From Paradesertivirga sp965650335 (GTDB taxonomy: Bacteria; Bacteroidota; Bacteroidia; Sphingobacteriales; Sphingobacteriaceae), in the NCBI GenBank assembly GCA_965650335.1, contig CBFGOI010000111.1, positions 1-15,952 of the forward strand: 15,952 bases of DNA, written 5' to 3'. Made by a program: the position numbers and the translations under genes. Shown here in pieces: positions 1 through 8,279 of the stretch. Every line of letters starts with the position of its first letter. The stretch's first letter is position 1. The notes under the pieces were generated by a model. That model was not told the DNA's origin. It was given only the letters and a program-made list of their open reading frames with translations, and made no database searches.

Positions 1-382
1 AAAAGATGTTAAAGACGGCGTTATTACCTATAAACTTGCTGCCCATGCAGCAGATTTAGCCAAAGGTCATCCTGGCGCTCAATATCGTGATAATGCCTTA
101 AGTAAAGCCCGATTTGAATTCCGTTGGGAAGATCAGTTTAACCTGTCACTTGATCCGGATACGGCGAGAGAATATCATGACGAGACCCTTCCTGCCGAGG
201 GTGCTAAAATCGCCCATTTCTGCTCTATGTGCGGTCCGAATTTCTGCAGTATGAAAATCACTCAGGATATCAGAAAGTATGCTGATGAAAAAGGAATTGC
301 AGACGATGCTTTAGCCATAGAAGCAGGTATGAAAGAACGATCTGAGGAATTTAAAAAGAAGGGATCAGAAATTTATCTGTAA
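1..382 (+). CDS. thiC: Phosphomethylpyrimidine synthase ThiC (3' end only)
   Basis: This is the last 126 codons of thiC; the gene begins before the window, and base 1 is the third base of a codon. ThiC is a radical-SAM enzyme that rearranges aminoimidazole ribotide into HMP-P, the pyrimidine half of thiamine. The decisive feature is CSMCGPNFC (codons around base 220-246), the CX2CX4C iron-sulfur motif that ThiC carries near its C terminus. Upstream residues such as LAAHAADLAKGHPGAQ and the FEFRWEDQFNLSLDP stretch are also typical of the family. The gene ends in TAA, 46 bases before the next thiamine gene, so it is probably the upstream member of the same transcript. A TPP riboswitch is expected in front of this operon in Bacteroidetes, but that region is outside the window. 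Confidence 0.96.
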   Translation, partial: KDVKDGVITYKLAAHAADLAKGHPGAQYRDNALSKARFEFRWEDQFNLSLDPDTAREYHDETLPAEGAKIAHFCSMCGPNFCSMKITQDIRKYADEKGIADDALAIEAGMKERSEEFKKKGSEIYL

Positions 383-428
383 GAAGAAACGGTGATTCTT
401 TACTAAATCGTCCAAAGCCTGATTTTTA

Positions 429-1016
429 ATGTCGGATAGATTAATAGTAGTAACGGCTCCTGAATTTTTTGATGGAGAAGCAGAAATCCTGAATCATCTT
501 TTTGAGTCAGGGCTTACGCGATTACATATAAGGAAACCTCAAAGCCGAAAGCAAGATGTCGAAAGGCTCATTTCTGAAATTGATTTCAGTTTCAGGACGG
601 ATGTCATTATTCACTATCATTCTGATTTGGTATCAAAAATGGGATTAGGCGGAATGCATTTTAGTTTTCCTCAGATTAAGGAGGCTGAACCATCTAATCG
701 ATACACTATTTCGTGTTCAGTACATCAGTGGAGCGAATTAAATGAAGTTCAGGATAAAATTGATTATTGCTTTATGAGTCCGGTTTTTAATAGCATTTCT
801 AAAATGGGATATCAGGCTAACGAAAACTTGCTGGAAGTTCCTTCATTTGCTCGAAATGTTTTTGCTTTAGGGGGTATCACTGACGCTAATTTCAAGCAGG
901 TATTAGACTATGGTTATTCTGGTATCGCCGTCTTGGGTTATTTATGGACGAATAAAGTGAAGGCGGTTGAACGGTTCAATGTTTTAAAACAGAGGTTGCA
1001 GGCGTATGGAAACTAG
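429..1016 (+). CDS. tenI: TenI-like thiazole tautomerase candidate (ThiE-family paralogue)
   Basis: This 195-residue protein belongs to the thiamine-phosphate-synthase/TenI TIM-barrel family. Family traits seen are LHIRKP near residues 32-37, a GGMHFSF strand, DYCFMSPVF and FALGGI. It lacks the pyrophosphate-binding T-x-T-K signature and the IND motif that a working ThiE needs. It does carry SVH (Ser97-His99), which matches the Gly-Arg-Ser-Val-His region of Bacillus subtilis TenI, where the histidine is the catalytic residue of the thiazole tautomerase. TenI converts the ThiG product to the aromatic carboxythiazole phosphate before ThiE couples it. The gene overlaps thiD by 11 bases. Many pipelines would call it thiE; the separate, complete ThiE two genes downstream argues for the tautomerase role. 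The function is inferred, while family membership is clear. Confidence 0.8.
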   Translation: MSDRLIVVTAPEFFDGEAEILNHLFESGLTRLHIRKPQSRKQDVERLISEIDFSFRTDVIIHYHSDLVSKMGLGGMHFSFPQIKEAEPSNRYTISCSVHQWSELNEVQDKIDYCFMSPVFNSISKMGYQANENLLEVPSFARNVFALGGITDANFKQVLDYGYSGIAVLGYLWTNKVKAVERFNVLKQRLQAYGN

Positions 1017-1740
1017 CAGACCAATGGTTGTAAGTATTGCCGGTTTCGACCCGAGCGGTGGTGCGGGAATATTAGCAGATATTAAAACCTTTGATCAACA
1101 CCGTGTGTACGGGTTGGGGGTTATAACCGCAAATACTTTTCAAACTGATTCGGTTGTTGAAGAGGTAAACTGGATTCCTGCACCGCAGATAAAAGAACAG
1201 CTGGGTTTGCTTATCGAGCGTTGGAACCCTGAATGGTTTAAAATAGGCATTATTGAAAACAGTGATGTACTTGAACAGATTCTGGTTTTTATTACCGAGA
1301 AAAATCCTGAGGCGAAGATTGTCTGGGACCCTGTATTGCGTTCAAGTTCGGGATTTTCACTGTTCAAATCTGATCATTCAATTACAAAACTTTTAAAATA
1401 CATCACGGTTCTTACCCCTAATTTGCCTGAGTTTGAATTCTTAATTGGTTCTGAAGAAAAGGCTATGTCTTTATCGCAGCAAACCATGATCTATTTAAAA
1501 GGAGGGCATCGTGAAAAAGCTCAGTTAGGCGAAGATTGGCTTTATTGGAAAGGTATTAAATATATTCTGCAACCCTCCAGGATCGGAGATCCGAAACATG
1601 GCTCGGGATGTATTCTTTCATCTGCTATTTGTGCAAATCTTGCCTTAAATATTCCGGTGCCTTTGGCATTTGAAAAAGCCAAACACTACATAGAAAAAGT
1701 TTTAAGCTCTAACCCAACCTTATTAGGCTGGCATACATAA
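1006..1740 (+). CDS. thiD: Hydroxymethylpyrimidine/phosphomethylpyrimidine kinase ThiD
   Basis: ThiD phosphorylates HMP and HMP-P to HMP-PP, the pyrimidine substrate of ThiE. The 244-residue protein has the ribokinase-fold landmarks in order: IAGFDPSGGAGILADIKTF near the N terminus (residues 11-29), VWDPVLRSSSG around 107-116, LTPNLPEFEFLIG around 136-148, and the anion-hole motif KHGSGC with the conserved cysteine at residue 202. It is somewhat shorter than the usual ~265 residues, with the reduction spread through the middle. The ATG lies inside the end of the upstream tenI-like gene (11-base overlap), and the next gene starts 4 bases after its stop, so it sits in one co-translated run. Confidence 0.94.
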   Translation: METSRPMVVSIAGFDPSGGAGILADIKTFDQHRVYGLGVITANTFQTDSVVEEVNWIPAPQIKEQLGLLIERWNPEWFKIGIIENSDVLEQILVFITEKNPEAKIVWDPVLRSSSGFSLFKSDHSITKLLKYITVLTPNLPEFEFLIGSEEKAMSLSQQTMIYLKGGHREKAQLGEDWLYWKGIKYILQPSRIGDPKHGSGCILSSAICANLALNIPVPLAFEKAKHYIEKVLSSNPTLLGWHT

Positions 1741-1744
1741 TAAT

Positions 1745-2386
1745 ATGATAAGTAATTTACACTTTATATCGCAGGAAACACCGGAACTTACTCATTTGGA
1801 ATGTATTGAAAATGCATGTAAAGCCGGAGTAGACTGGGTGCAATTACGTGTTAAGGATAAATCTCAGGACGATATCATCGCGATAGCAAGAGAAGCTAAA
1901 GTGATTTGTGATGCTTTTGGAGCAAAATTGATAATTAATGATCATCCTACGGTTGCCAAAGAAGTTGGCGCCTACGGACTTCATCTCGGAAAGGAAGATA
2001 TGCCCGTTGCTGAAGCCAGAAAAATTGTAGGAGATAAAATGATTATTGGCGGTACTGCAAATACTATAGGCGATATTATCATTCATGCGAAGAACGGGGC
2101 AGATTACATTGGTTGTGGTCCCTTCCGTTTTACCAAAACAAAGGCAAAACTTAGTCCGATCTTAGGTGCAGAAGGTTATCGCAATATTACTGCAGAAGCA
2201 AAAAAGTTAAACATTACTATTCCGATAATTGCCATAGGAGGGATAGAGACTGAAGATATTCCCTCTATTCTCGAAACCGGAATGTTTGGCATTGCCGTGT
2301 CGTCGTTGATCGCTTTTTCAGAGCAGCCGGAGAAGGAAGTGAGTAAAATTAAAGAATTATTGAAAGGAGAAAATACGCTATGCTAA
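1745..2386 (+). CDS. thiE: Thiamine-phosphate synthase ThiE
   Basis: ThiE condenses HMP-PP with the thiazole phosphate to give thiamine monophosphate and pyrophosphate. All the expected active-site blocks of this 213-residue TIM barrel are present: VQLRVKDKS (Arg35, Lys37), LIINDHPTVA (Asn65-Asp66), GLHLGKEDMP (Asp85), GCGPF followed by T-K-T-K at 130-133 for the T-x-T-K pyrophosphate site, and PIIAIGGI. This contrasts with the paralogue at 429-1016, which lacks several of these. The start ATG is 4 bases after thiD. The stop overlaps the thiG start in the string ATGCTAA, which suggests translational coupling. Confidence 0.95.
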   Translation: MISNLHFISQETPELTHLECIENACKAGVDWVQLRVKDKSQDDIIAIAREAKVICDAFGAKLIINDHPTVAKEVGAYGLHLGKEDMPVAEARKIVGDKMIIGGTANTIGDIIIHAKNGADYIGCGPFRFTKTKAKLSPILGAEGYRNITAEAKKLNITIPIIAIGGIETEDIPSILETGMFGIAVSSLIAFSEQPEKEVSKIKELLKGENTLC

Positions 2387-3141
2387 AAGTAGCTGATAAA
2401 CTGTTTAATTCCCGCCTATTTACCGGGACGGGGAAGTTCAGTCACCCTGAATTAATGGAAGCTGCTTTAGTAGAAAGCGGCTCTGAATTAGTGACCGTGG
2501 CTTTGAAGCGTGTAGATATTAATGATGCTCAAGATGATATCTTAGTTCATTTGCGGCATCCTCAAATTAATTTGCTGCCAAATACTTCTGGCGTGCGTAC
2601 CGCAAAAGAAGCGGTTTTTGCAGCGCAACTGGCTCGTGAAGCACTTGAAACCAATTGGTTAAAACTCGAAATTCATCCGGATCCAAAGTATTTAATGCCG
2701 GACCCAATAGAAACTCTGAAAGCTGCCGAAGAATTAGTCAGATTGGGTTTTATAGTATTGCCTTACATTCATGCCGATCCAGTATTGTGTAAACGCCTTG
2801 AAGAAGTTGGGGTATCGGCGGTAATGCCTTTAGGATCACCGATAGGAAGCAATAAAGGTTTAAAATCGATTGATTTCCTGGAGATAATTATTGAGCAAAG
2901 TAATGTTCCCGTTGTAATTGATGCGGGAATTGGTTCGCCATCTGATGCAGCCAAAGCAATGGAAATTGGAGCGGATGCTGTTTTGGTGAATACGGCCATC
3001 GCTGTTTCTGATAATCCGGTGCAAATGGCCAGAGCATTTAGAATGGCCGTGGAAGCCGGTAGAATGGCGTATGAGGCGAAACTTGCCAGACCAGTAAAAC
3101 ATGCTGCGGCAAGCAGTCCCTTGACCTCGTTTTTAGACTAA
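2380..3141 (+). CDS. thiG: Thiazole synthase ThiG
   Basis: ThiG forms the thiazole phosphate ring from deoxyxylulose 5-phosphate, dehydroglycine made by ThiH, and the sulfur of ThiS thiocarboxylate. The 253-residue length is normal. Diagnostic blocks are FTGTGKF, ELVTVALKRVD, the Schiff-base lysine in NWLKLEIHPD (Lys95, at the same position as in the Escherichia coli enzyme), VMPLGSPIGSNKGL, and the phosphate-binding strands PVVIDAGIGSPSDAAKAME and GADAVLVNTAI. It overlaps the end of thiE by 7 bases. A 79-base gap follows before thiH. The sulfur donor thiS is not in the window and is presumably upstream of thiC. Confidence 0.97.
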   Translation: MLKVADKLFNSRLFTGTGKFSHPELMEAALVESGSELVTVALKRVDINDAQDDILVHLRHPQINLLPNTSGVRTAKEAVFAAQLAREALETNWLKLEIHPDPKYLMPDPIETLKAAEELVRLGFIVLPYIHADPVLCKRLEEVGVSAVMPLGSPIGSNKGLKSIDFLEIIIEQSNVPVVIDAGIGSPSDAAKAMEIGADAVLVNTAIAVSDNPVQMARAFRMAVEAGRMAYEAKLARPVKHAAASSPLTSFLD

Positions 3142-3220
3142 AACTATTTGTGTTTGCTGTTTTGCAATTCGTAGGCTTTGAATTTTGAACTATAATTTTT
3201 GAATTTTAACTTATCCACGC

Positions 3221-4333
3221 ATGACTTTTGAAGATATATTCAGGCAATATTCCTGGGATGAAGTAAAAACGAGCATCTATTCAAAAACTGCTGCAGATGT
3301 TGAAGCAGCTTTACAAAAGCCTCAAAGGGATCTGGAAGATTTTAAAGCATTGGTTTCGCCTGCGGCTGCTCCGTATCTCGAACAGATGGCGCAATTAAGT
3401 CATCAGTTGACTTTGCAGCGTTTTGGGAAAGTCATTCAGATGTACATCCCTATGTATCTGTCTAACGAATGCCAGAATATTTGTACCTATTGCGGTTTCA
3501 GTGTTGATAACAAACTTCCGCGGAAAACCCTCACAAATATGGAAATCATGTCTGAGGTCGCATATATAAAGGACATGGGTTATGAACATATTTTGCTGGT
3601 GAGCGGAGAAGCTACAAAAACCGTTGGTGTTGATTATTTCAAAAAAGTACTTCAGCTAATTTCTCCTCATTTCTCGAATATAGCAATGGAAGTTCAGCCT
3701 TTAGATCAGGAAGAATATGAAGAATTAGTGCCTCTTGGCTTGCATACGGTCCTGGTTTACCAGGAAACGTACCACGAGGAGGATTACAAAAAACATCATC
3801 CGAAAGGAAAGAAATCTAATTTCAGTTATCGTTTAGAAACGCCGGACCGCTTAGGAAAAGCAGGTGTACATAAAATTGGTTTAGGACCTTTGTTGGGCTT
3901 AGAAGACTGGCGAACCGACTGTTTTTTTACTGCTTTACATCTTAATTACCTGGAACGTAAATATTGGAAAACAAAATATTCTATCTCATTCCCACGATTG
4001 AGGCCGTTTTCGGGTGGTTTAGAACCCAAGGTTGATATGAGCGACAGAGAGCTCGTTCAGCTGATTTGTGCGTATCGTATTTTTAATTCCGAAGTTGAAT
4101 TGGCGCTGTCGACCCGTGAATCTGAAAAATTTAGAAATCATGTACTTAAGCTCGGAATTACCTCTATCAGTGCTGGGTCGAAAACTAATCCTGGTGGATA
4201 CACGGTAGCAAAAGAGTCACTAGAACAGTTTGAAATTAATGATGAACGCTCTCCCGAAATGATCGCGGAGGTAATCAGGCAGCAGGGGTATGAACCTGTT
4301 TGGAAAGATTGGGACCAATGTTTGATTCATTAA
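3221..4333 (+). CDS. thiH: 2-iminoacetate synthase ThiH (radical SAM)
   Basis: ThiH cleaves tyrosine to dehydroglycine (2-iminoacetate) and p-cresol, supplying the carbon-nitrogen unit for ThiG in organisms that do not use glycine oxidase ThiO. The 370-residue length matches the family (377 in E. coli). The radical-SAM cluster motif CQNICTYC gives Cys84, Cys88 and Cys91 (CX3CX2C), followed by GF. The flanking IPMYLSNEC and ILLVSGEATKTVG stretches, GLGPLLGLEDWR, and SFPRLRPFSG are typical of ThiH. The presence of ThiH implies an oxygen-sensitive thiazole route. The 79-base spacer upstream leaves room for an internal promoter. A weak terminator-like hairpin follows the stop. Confidence 0.96.
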   Translation: MTFEDIFRQYSWDEVKTSIYSKTAADVEAALQKPQRDLEDFKALVSPAAAPYLEQMAQLSHQLTLQRFGKVIQMYIPMYLSNECQNICTYCGFSVDNKLPRKTLTNMEIMSEVAYIKDMGYEHILLVSGEATKTVGVDYFKKVLQLISPHFSNIAMEVQPLDQEEYEELVPLGLHTVLVYQETYHEEDYKKHHPKGKKSNFSYRLETPDRLGKAGVHKIGLGPLLGLEDWRTDCFFTALHLNYLERKYWKTKYSISFPRLRPFSGGLEPKVDMSDRELVQLICAYRIFNSEVELALSTRESEKFRNHVLKLGITSISAGSKTNPGGYTVAKESLEQFEINDERSPEMIAEVIRQQGYEPVWKDWDQCLIH

Positions 4334-4343
4334 CAGCTTTTTT

Positions 4344-4370
4344 CAAGTATTCCTATAGAACTTGTTTTTT
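4344..4370 (+). terminator. Weak rho-independent terminator after thiH
   Basis: CAAGT at 4344-4348 pairs with ACTTG at 4360-4364, with a further TC/GA pair inside a two-base bulge, and six Ts follow directly (4365-4370). The stem is short and A/T-rich, so the call is moderate, but its place 10 bases after the thiH stop and ahead of an unrelated gene fits the end of the thi operon. Confidence 0.45.
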
Positions 4371-4427
4371 AATGGTCTTCGCAAATCAAGTGATTGTGGT
4401 ATCTTAGTTTCGAATTAATGGCTTAAG

Positions 4428-4476
4428 GAACTCTTAATTTCCTAAGTTGGGTTTAGGCCGGGCGAATTAAGAGTTC
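4428..4476. repeat. Perfect 12-bp inverted repeat with a nested hairpin
   Basis: GAACTCTTAATT (4428-4439) is repeated in exact inverse as AATTAAGAGTTC (4465-4476), separated by 25 bases. The separator holds its own hairpin, CCTAA (4441-4445) with TTAGG (4453-4457). No T-run follows, so it is not a normal terminator. It lies 45 bases before the TTG start of the surface-protein gene, where it could be a leader RNA structure, an operator, or the remnant of a small mobile element. It is the main content of the 187-base non-coding stretch 4334-4520. Confidence 0.6.
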
Positions 4477-4520
4477 AGCCCGCAGAATTTCTTTTGTAGA
4501 CTTTGCTTTCGATTTCGAGC

Positions 4521-7500
4521 TTGAAAAAATTACTACTTGTATTTATTCTAATTGGTCGATCTATTCTCTGTCTTGGGCAGCTTTGCGGCACCCCGGGTTT
4601 GGATGGATCGGGTAATATTACTGGCTCGATAAATACCTATTTCCCCGTAGCCGGAGATATAACACTTGCTGCCGGATCAAAAACTGTTAAGTTGGCTGCT
4701 GTCCCTCCTGACGATCCTTATGGAAATAATTTCGGGACAAAAGCGATAAGTGCGGGTGATATGTTATTAATCATTCAAATGCAGGATGCATCCATCAATT
4801 CGTCAAACGATAATAAATACGGGTCGAATAATTCGGCTTCCGGTCCTGATAATTTAGGTGGAACTGGTTTTACGGACCTGGGTAATTCCGGCGTGTTCGA
4901 ATATGTTATAGCTACCAATGCGGTTCCACTTAGCGGTGGAGATGTAACATTTAAAGGCGTAGGGTCGGGTAAGGGAACTGTTAATTCCTATTTCAATGCT
5001 GCAGAGACATCTGGCCGGGGCAAGAGAACATTTCAAGTAGTACGGGTTCCGCAATATTCAAATTTGATATTGTCTTCAAGTATCAAAACGCCTCCCTTTA
5101 ATGGTGTAGCAGGCGGCATTATAGCTTTTGATGTTTCTGGAACGATGAATTTTAACGGGTTTACAATAGATGCCAGTGAAAGAGGATTTCGTGGAGGCTA
5201 TGGGCCGGTTGGTAGTTCGGGTGGAAACATAAGTGATCTATATGTGGTGCCTTCCAGCGATTCAAGGTCGGTAGGTAAAGGTGAAGGTGTTGCAGGAACT
5301 CCAAAATATATGTGGGATGGATTTAACGAGGTGCCCAATGGTACCGAGGGGCTCCCGGGTGGTTCTTACGGTAAGGGTGCTCCAGGTAATGCTGGCGGCG
5401 GCGGAAACGATCACAATTCAGGAGGCGGCGGTGGCGGAAACGGTGGCTTTGGCGGAGTAGGAGGTAATGGTACATCTACAGTAAAAAGCGCACCTAATAC
5501 TTTTCCTAACGGAGGACGCCCCGGATCAATTACCTATACAACTTTAAATCCGGACATCACCCGAATGATTATGGGCGGTGGTGGCGGTGGCGGAGATGCC
5601 AATAATGCTTTGAATGGTGTTAAAGGTGGAGTAGGTGGTGGAATAATTTTAATTAATGTAGGACGCATAATTGGCAATGGCGTTATTTTAGCTAATGGAG
5701 GCGATGGTGCGGCTGGTGCTCAGGGTAATCAGCCTGACGGAGCTGGTGGTGGCGGAGCAGGCGGTACAGTTTATATTAAGGTTACAAACCCTGATCCTGC
5801 AGCAGTTTTAACGGTTGAGGCCAAAGGTGGGAATGGAGGAAATACACGAAACGATATCGGAACTAATGAGCATGGGCCAGGTGGCGGCGGCGGAGGAGGA
5901 TTAGTTTTATTTGCCATGTCTCCAGGAAGTGTAAATGTCAGTATAGATAAAGGGTTTGCCGGTAAAACTAATTCGGGTGCCGGTACTACCCATGGTGCAG
6001 CAGATGGAACCGATGGTAAGCGATTTCCTTATACGATATCAGATCTGCCGGGATATTTGCAGGGCGGCGGTTCGGGTTGCTATCCTCAACTTACAACAAT
6101 ACTTTCAGAAGTCAATCCGACCACTTTTAAATATCCCGGGAGCGAAGTGGTTTACATAGTCAAAGCAACAAACTATCCAAACGGTGGTAATGCCGGGGGG
6201 GTACATATCGAGACTCAATTACCTCCCGGAATTTCGTTTAAAAGTGCAACAGTAACATATACAGGCGATTCCGGAGGCCCGGTGATCATTAGTAATATGG
6301 GGACTTCTTCTAAACCTCTGTTTGGAGATTTTAATATTTCACCAGGTGATGACGTTATTATTACGCTCAAAGCTGAGGTTGATTGTGGAACATCACCTGG
6401 AACTTATAGTGCAAGCGCTCAATCTCTTTATTTGGATCCTTCTCGTACTGTAAATGATCCCAACCGAAGAATTACAGGTGTCATAAATGCATTTTCAGGT
6501 TCAAAAACTAGCTATGAAACGGGATCATTGGGGCCAGTGCCGGGCATGAACTTTAATGGTGATTATTCTGTAAACGATGACGTAATTGTGAAGGCGGCAA
6601 TCCCCTTAGGAAATAATGTAATCACTATGACTGGTGGACCGATAAAGTTTTGCGTAAATACAATAGGTGATCAGGTGGATCCTGGAGTGGTATCGGGTTC
6701 AACTCCAACCGGAGGTACAGGCATTTATACTTATCAATGGCAAAGTTCAACAGATAATCTCAATTTTACGGATATCGCAAACGCGATTTCGAAAGATTAT
6801 GATCCGATACAGATTAATGCGACTACTTTTTACAGAAGAATAGTTTCTAGCTCTGCCTGCTCACCTCAAATCATCAGCAATGTTATAAAAGTTTCGGTTA
6901 ATGTGATGCCAGTGCCAGATTTTGAAATGCCCGATTTTTGTCTTGGTGATGGAATAGCAACATTCATAAATAAATCCACCATCGCCGATGGAACTGAAAG
7001 TCAGTTTACTTATGTATGGGATTTCGGAGAACCGGTGTCCGGAAGCTCCAATACATCAATAGGCAAAGATGGAGTACATGTTTATCATTCATCCGGACGT
7101 TTTAATGTTTCGTTGAGTGTTACCTCTAAAGATGGATGTTCTGCAACCAAATCTCAATCGTTTACTGTAAATGGCAGTATTCCCACAGCTAAGTTCACAG
7201 TAAAGAATCAGACCCAATTGTGCAGTAGTCTTCCTGTAGAATTTGAAGACAATGCCGAGGTGGATTTTGGAGAAGTGACCCGTATTGAATGGTACTACGA
7301 TTATATTAATAATCCGTCGATGGTAGAAGTAGATGAAAGCCCGGGTTTGCGAACATCGCCAAAAGTATATTCTCATGCTTATCCGGTGTTTAATACGCCA
7401 GCAAGTAAAACATATGAGGTTCGGATGAAGGTTTTTTCGGGCGGCACTTGTAGTAATGAAAATTCACAAACTATCACAGTTTACGCGGTGCCGGAAGTTG

Positions 7501-8237
7501 AGTTTACTTCAATTCCGCCAGTTTGTTTAAATGAGCCCGCTTTTATGTTAACCCAGGCTACGGAGAAGTTCGGAGTGCAGGGTAAGGGCATTTACAGTGG
7601 CGCCGGTGTTAATTCATCAGGCTTGTTCGATCCGGTAATTGCAGGTATTGGTACCCATACAATCACCTATAGTTTTGTTTCCACCGACGGTAGTTGCACT
7701 GATGTAAAAACTCAGGATATTGTTGTGCGAGCGAGTCCAAGCGCCGGAACCGCGAGGGTAGAGATATTATCAGGTGGAGAGATTGTTTTGCCTTCGATTG
7801 CTGAAGAAACGGGATTGCTCTATCAATGGAGCCCCCCTGTTTTGTCCTTGTCCAAATCAGATATTTTGAATCCTGTAGCCTCTCCTGAAGAAACTACCAC
7901 CTACCAATTAACCGTTACTAATATGGTTACCGGCTGTACCGCTTTAGGGTCGATTGAAGTTATTGTAAATAAGCTTCCGGATGTGCCGAATACATTTACT
8001 CCTAACGGAGACGGTATAAATGATTTTTGGGTGATCGAAAATTTAGAAACTTATACAAATTGTACCGTTACTGTTTTTAATCGTAATGGGGAAAAGGTAT
8101 TCAGTTCTAAGGGATATCATTCGCCCTGGGATGGGACATATAAAGGGAGTCAGCTTGCCGTCGGAACCTATTATTACATTATAGATCCTAAAAAAGGTCG
8201 CAAGCAGATCTCGGGTTCTATTACTATCCTGAGATGA
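4521..8237 (+). CDS. Large glycine-rich T9SS cargo protein with PKD repeats and CHU_C domain
   Basis: A 1238-residue secreted surface or extracellular protein. An in-frame TAG at 4497 forces a non-ATG start. The TTG at 4521 puts a signal peptide (KK, then a hydrophobic stretch ending around CLGQ) right at the N terminus, so it is preferred over the TTG at 4503. Rough layout: N-terminal region 25-230; glycine-rich segment about 230-460 with several runs of 5-7 glycines; a DUF11-like module about 525-633 (VVYIVKATN, LPPGISF); Ig-like segment about 697-793; PKD-type domains about 795-990 (YVWDFGEP, VYHSSGRFNVSLSV); two more Ig/PKD-like units to 1150; and a C-terminal CHU_C/gliding-motility-associated type B sorting domain 1152-1238 (NTFTPNGDGINDFW, SPWDGTYKG, GTYYYII). 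That last domain directs export through the type IX system in Bacteroidetes. A role in adhesion, gliding or matrix is inferred. thiF follows after 42 bases. Confidence 0.9.
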   Translation: MKKLLLVFILIGRSILCLGQLCGTPGLDGSGNITGSINTYFPVAGDITLAAGSKTVKLAAVPPDDPYGNNFGTKAISAGDMLLIIQMQDASINSSNDNKYGSNNSASGPDNLGGTGFTDLGNSGVFEYVIATNAVPLSGGDVTFKGVGSGKGTVNSYFNAAETSGRGKRTFQVVRVPQYSNLILSSSIKTPPFNGVAGGIIAFDVSGTMNFNGFTIDASERGFRGGYGPVGSSGGNISDLYVVPSSDSRSVGKGEGVAGTPKYMWDGFNEVPNGTEGLPGGSYGKGAPGNAGGGGNDHNSGGGGGGNGGFGGVGGNGTSTVKSAPNTFPNGGRPGSITYTTLNPDITRMIMGGGGGGGDANNALNGVKGGVGGGIILINVGRIIGNGVILANGGDGAAGAQGNQPDGAGGGGAGGTVYIKVTNPDPAAVLTVEAKGGNGGNTRNDIGTNEHGPGGGGGGGLVLFAMSPGSVNVSIDKGFAGKTNSGAGTTHGAADGTDGKRFPYTISDLPGYLQGGGSGCYPQLTTILSEVNPTTFKYPGSEVVYIVKATNYPNGGNAGGVHIETQLPPGISFKSATVTYTGDSGGPVIISNMGTSSKPLFGDFNISPGDDVIITLKAEVDCGTSPGTYSASAQSLYLDPSRTVNDPNRRITGVINAFSGSKTSYETGSLGPVPGMNFNGDYSVNDDVIVKAAIPLGNNVITMTGGPIKFCVNTIGDQVDPGVVSGSTPTGGTGIYTYQWQSSTDNLNFTDIANAISKDYDPIQINATTFYRRIVSSSACSPQIISNVIKVSVNVMPVPDFEMPDFCLGDGIATFINKSTIADGTESQFTYVWDFGEPVSGSSNTSIGKDGVHVYHSSGRFNVSLSVTSKDGCSATKSQSFTVNGSIPTAKFTVKNQTQLCSSLPVEFEDNAEVDFGEVTRIEWYYDYINNPSMVEVDESPGLRTSPKVYSHAYPVFNTPASKTYEVRMKVFSGGTCSNENSQTITVYAVPEVEFTSIPPVCLNEPAFMLTQATEKFGVQGKGIYSGAGVNSSGLFDPVIAGIGTHTITYSFVSTDGSCTDVKTQDIVVRASPSAGTARVEILSGGEIVLPSIAEETGLLYQWSPPVLSLSKSDILNPVASPEETTTYQLTVTNMVTGCTALGSIEVIVNKLPDVPNTFTPNGDGINDFWVIENLETYTNCTVTVFNRNGEKVFSSKGYHSPWDGTYKGSQLAVGTYYYIIDPKKGRKQISGSITILR

Positions 8238-8279
8238 GTGAATGTATACTTGGGCTTTAACCGGAACAAATATTAAGAA

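Noticed and set aside
429..2386. Idea that the two ThiE-family genes are a recent duplication
   Set aside because: The proteins differ in most positions and in their active-site motifs. They look like ancient paralogues (TenI and ThiE), not a recent copy.
4503..4520. TTG at 4503 as the start of the surface-protein gene
   Set aside because: It would add six residues before the basic Lys-Lys start of the signal peptide. The TTG at 4521 gives a standard signal peptide, though 4503 cannot be excluded.
5956..6159. 67-codon + strand open frame in the surface-protein gene
   Set aside because: It lies wholly within the long CDS in another frame, has no recognisable domain, and sits in a region with few stops.
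7089..7376. 95-codon - strand open frame in the PKD region
   Set aside because: It is opposite well-defined PKD domains, and its product shows no known motif.
8246..8253. TATACTTG as a promoter box for thiF
   Set aside because: One mismatch to TAnnTTTG and no -33 element at the right distance. The 42-base gap is also compatible with co-transcription from the surface-protein gene.
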